NCBI GenBank assembly: GCA_013339895.1
Contig: JABACO010000007.1
Location: 6,498,953-6,562,952 of the forward strand
Reading direction: 5' to 3'
From: Ephydatia muelleri
Lineage: Eukaryota > Porifera > Demospongiae > Spongillida > Spongillidae
DNA length: 64,000 nucleotides
Shown: in pieces, positions 61,359-64,000 of the stretch
Position numbering within the stretch: position 1 is the stretch's first letter
How the letters are laid out: every line of letters starts with the position of its first letter
Made by a program: the position numbers and the translations under genes
Notes under the pieces: generated by a model
What the model was told of the DNA's origin: nothing
Databases searched by the model: none
What the model saw: only the letters and a program-made list of their open reading frames with translations

Positions 61359-61919
61359 GTTTGATGATTCATTGCTTCATACATAAGCTAGCTTTCTGTA
61401 CACCAAAAAACTAGCTGTTGATCTTATTGTACTAGGCATTGTCTTTAATTGATTCATTCTACAATGTACATGCAATTGAAGGAGCAATATTTTTATTTTT
61501 AATCATAGAAAGTTCAAGTTTTCATAGACATGTGTAATCAATACCTCAAAAGGCCTTGATGTAGATGTATGTTTAGTGATTTGAATGGGTGCTTGATTTT
61601 CTCTGAGGAAACTAATGTGTGATTTGGCGTATATACACGGTGTCCCACAATCAAGGAAAATTGGGAGAAAATAAAAAGTATAATAACATGAGTGAGTTTT
61701 GATTATTAACTATCTGTCTAAAAAGGAAAAATGCTGACCATGTTAAGTAAGGTGTTATAAATTGAATAAGCAGGTATATCTTACTTATGATCTAAACTTA
61801 TAACCAAGGTTTTTTTATTGCAGGACACACTGTACACATAAGTATGCATACAATTTGCAGTTCATTAACATGCTGCATTGAGCATGTGATTTATAAACCA
61901 CAATCATGTCCCCTTATAG
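61359..61919 (+). other. Intron of the integrase gene
   Basis: A 561-bp AT-rich intron between YHPE and ANGLVER, bounded by GTTTGA and CCTTATAG. It contains no other feature. Confidence 0.75.
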
Positions 61920-63150
61920 GCCAATGGCTTGGTAGAGCGGTTCAATCAGACTCTGCAAACAATGGTCGTAAAATATTGTGCTTCAAAGAAAGACAATTGG
62001 GACATGGTCTTAGATGGTTGTATTTTTGCTTACAACACTTTGTGCCATGAATCTGCACTGTATACTCCTTTCGAAATCATGTTTGGAAGAAAAGCTACTC
62101 TTCCCATCGACCTAAAGATGGAGCAGGTAGAAGCAGTTGTTAATCATGGTCTGTTTTTCCAAGATAATGTATTGGACATTGAAGAAATAACCAAGCAAAG
62201 ATGCAGTGTTGTAAAACAAGTGAAGGAGAATATTGAGAAAGCGCAAATCAAGCAATAGCAAAATTATGATAGGAGACATGCAAACCCTAAAGCCTATCAA
62301 ATAGGAACCAAAGTTCTAAAGAAGGATTTTACAAGAAAGAAGAGAAAAGTTGGAAAGATGGATTGCAGGTATGTGGGACCATTTGTCATAACAAAGAGTC
62401 TTGGGAAGGGTCTGTACTCTCTCGCATCAGTTGAACGCCCCAAAAAGGTTACTAAGAGTGTAAACGGTGTTCACCTTAAACCATACCTTTCACCAACCTC
62501 GTCACAATGCCATTTTGATAAGGATGAGAACAGATCAAATGTTGATGGTCCTGTAGAAGATGATGACTTTGGTGTTTCTCTCAATATGGATTGTTTTGGC
62601 AGGTGTGATGGTTCAAAAATAGATGATGGTTCTACAGGAGAAGAAGGGGACGATGGTTGTCTAGAAGGCCATGGTTGTGAAGGAGATGATGGTTCTAAAG
62701 GAGATGATGGTTTTCAAAGTGATGATGGTTCTAGAGAGGATGGTTCTAAAGGAGACGGTTGTAAAGGAGATGAGGGTTCTAAAGGAGATATTGGTTCTCA
62801 AAGTGATGATGGTTCTAGGGATGATGGTTACAGAGATGATGGTTCTAGAGATGATGGTTCTAAAGGAGATTTACGAGGAGATGATGGTTTAGCAACACTT
62901 ACATGCATTGGTAGTAAAGGTTGTTGTGATCCACAAATTAAAGGTTGTAGTTATCGAAAGGGATGCAATAGTGGTAAATCATGTAAGTGCAAGAAAAGCG
63001 GAACAACATGCTCAGTTTTTTGTCACCCCTTGCACTCATGTACGAATTGCAAAGATCCTTCTAACACCCAAAACATTTTATTAATCAGTGATGAGCGCAA
63101 CATCTTACCCCTAAAGGGTATTCACCCCCCACCTTTACCCTTGGTTTGGT
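61920..63150 (+). CDS. Integrase exon d: catalytic Glu, GPY/F module, repeats and Cys cluster
   Basis: It opens ANGLVERFNQTLQ, with the catalytic Glu, then AYNTLCHESALYTPFEIMFG. A TAG at 62256-62258 replaces what is probably a Gln codon in an IKQxQNYDRRH context, and the frame stays open beyond it. Next come KMDCRYVGPFVITKSLGKG (GPY/F), VHLKPYL, then a Gly/Asp/Ser repeat of DDGSKG units (62600-62890), then about eleven cysteines (GCCDPQIKGC through HSCTNC, 62900-63050). The frame is lost near 63130 at a C/T-rich run before ALTLDHKKC. Confidence 0.8.
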
Positions 63151-63855
63151 GTAGCCCTTACTTTGGACCATAAGAAGTGTATTGAAAATGGAAAATGGTT
63201 GTGTGATTACATCATTCATGCTTCTCAAATGTTATTGAAGAATACTTATCCCAATGTTGGCGGTCTCCAGAATCCTCTTCTTGCAGTAAATTTCAGCATG
63301 GAGCCATGTCAGAAAGAATTTATCCAAATTTTGAATTTGAACAACAATCATTGGATAACAGTGTCAACTATAGGATGTTCAACATCAAGTATAAATGTGT
63401 ATGATTCTATGCATTTGAAGCTGAGCAATGAGTTGAAGAAAGTAGTGGCAGATGTTATGAAATCATCAAGTGATGAAATAGTCGTGAAATACTGTGATGT
63501 GCAATGGCAAAAGGAAGGCAGTGATTGTGGACTCTTTGCAATTGCTTTTGCATTTAGCCTTTGCTGTGGGATTGACCCGACCACTGTTCGTTTTGAGCAA
63601 GAAAAAATGAGACCCCACCTGATAAAGTGTCTTGAAACCAAAACATGTTCTATGTTTCCGAGCAATCCCATACAGAAAAGGGCAAAGTATGTAGAAAAGT
63701 GTGAAAGTATATCTATTTACTGCTCTTGTCGCTTGCCTAGTGATGGCAAGCCAATGGTGCAGTGCTGTCAATGCTTAAATTGGTATCACAGTGCATGCTT
63801 ACAATGCAAAGTTTCAGATTTGCCTTTAGAGTGGAACTGTAGTGACTGTCAATGA
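63135..63855 (+). CDS. Ulp1-like cysteine protease plus PHD finger
   Basis: Beginning WFGVALTLDHKKC, the frame is open to the TGA at 63853-63855. Protease features are NNNHWITVST (catalytic His), INVYDSM (Asp), VQWQKEGSDCGLFAIAFA (Gln and Cys): the His-Asp-Gln-Cys order of the C48 family that cleaves SUMO-like conjugates. The C-terminal 45 residues form a C4HC3 PHD finger (YCSCR, CCQC, WYHSAC, WNCSDC), likely to bind histone tails. It was probably translated as one protein with the integrase before the frame break; a separate gene is less likely because there is no start codon or promoter in between. Confidence 0.85.
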
Positions 63856-64000
63856 AGCTTGCATCACTGAATCATTTTGAATCATAAGTGTACTGGAATG
63901 TGCAATTAATATTTTTTGTGTGCTGTGTAATCACAGGTGTATTATTAGTGTTATTGTAAACAAAGGGGTAACTACATGCATGCATGCGCACATGTTCAAA
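63856..64000. other. 3' flank, nothing recognised
   Basis: AT-rich sequence with GCATGCATGCGC near the window edge. No terminal repeat of the element is visible. Confidence 0.5.

Larger units (their letters stand above)
57455..63855 (+). mobile_element. Ginger-like integrase element with Ulp1 protease and PHD finger, interrupted
   Basis: The coding exons 57455-57619, 57684-57926, 61227-61358 and 61920-63855 join in phase 0. They give an H2C2 zinc-binding domain, a DDE integrase, a GPY/F-type module (YVGPFVI), a Gly/Asp-rich repeat, a Cys-rich cluster, a Ulp1-like cysteine protease and a PHD finger. Integrase with GPY/F plus a Ulp1 or OTU protease is known from Ginger-type DNA transposons and related host genes annotated as KRBA2-like. 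The third intron (57927-61226) has swollen to 3.3 kb by insertion of a MITE and a second element. A TAG at 62256-62258 and a frameshift near 63130 break the frame. Terminal repeats were not found. Confidence 0.75.

Overview
This is eukaryotic, intron-rich, repeat-rich DNA from an animal genome. I infer a marine invertebrate, most likely a sponge. The basis is a metazoan-type POLE gene, the mix of transposon families, and the very heavy load of (CA)n tracts and ACATGTAC palindromes. The species cannot be named from the sequence.

Region 1, 56-25704 (minus strand), is the 5' part of POLE, the catalytic subunit of DNA polymerase epsilon. I could place 22 coding exons with consistent splice phases, from the start codon at 25704 to the left edge of the window. 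They cover the N-terminus, the 3'-5' exonuclease domain and the polymerase domain up to just before motif C. The introns are swollen by microsatellites, several minisatellites (one about 5.2 kb long), fold-back elements and three small genes. Six single-base indels interrupt otherwise well conserved exons, which points to uncorrected long-read errors or to a decayed copy.

Region 2 is a family of small secreted six-cysteine peptides, mostly on the plus strand. Three members lie antisense inside POLE intron 7 (16850, 18214, 19544). Others lie downstream at 30942 and 33785 (both intact), with remnants at 37481, 43401 (minus) and 51507. They share a TATA box, a signal-peptide exon and a short intron, while the mature cysteine-containing part differs strongly. 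I do not recognise the family; it is the best candidate for something undescribed.

Region 3, about 25.7-43 kb, lies upstream of POLE. It holds repeated blocks resembling POLE introns 2-6, recurring in the same order beside the peptide genes, with no POLE exons. Inserted among them are hAT-like elements with CAGGGGCGGATCC-type ends, MITEs and decayed ORFs.

Region 4, about 43.9-64 kb, is dominated by mobile elements. It has two inverted copies of an element with a lysine-rich repeat gene and a Ser/Ala/Pro-rich tail. It also has decayed copies of a non-LTR-type reverse transcriptase with a zinc knuckle and nuclease-like tail, and a RecQ-like helicase scrap. At the right end is an intron-containing Ginger-like element with integrase, Ulp1-type protease and PHD finger, interrupted by a 3.3-kb insertion, an in-frame stop and a frameshift.
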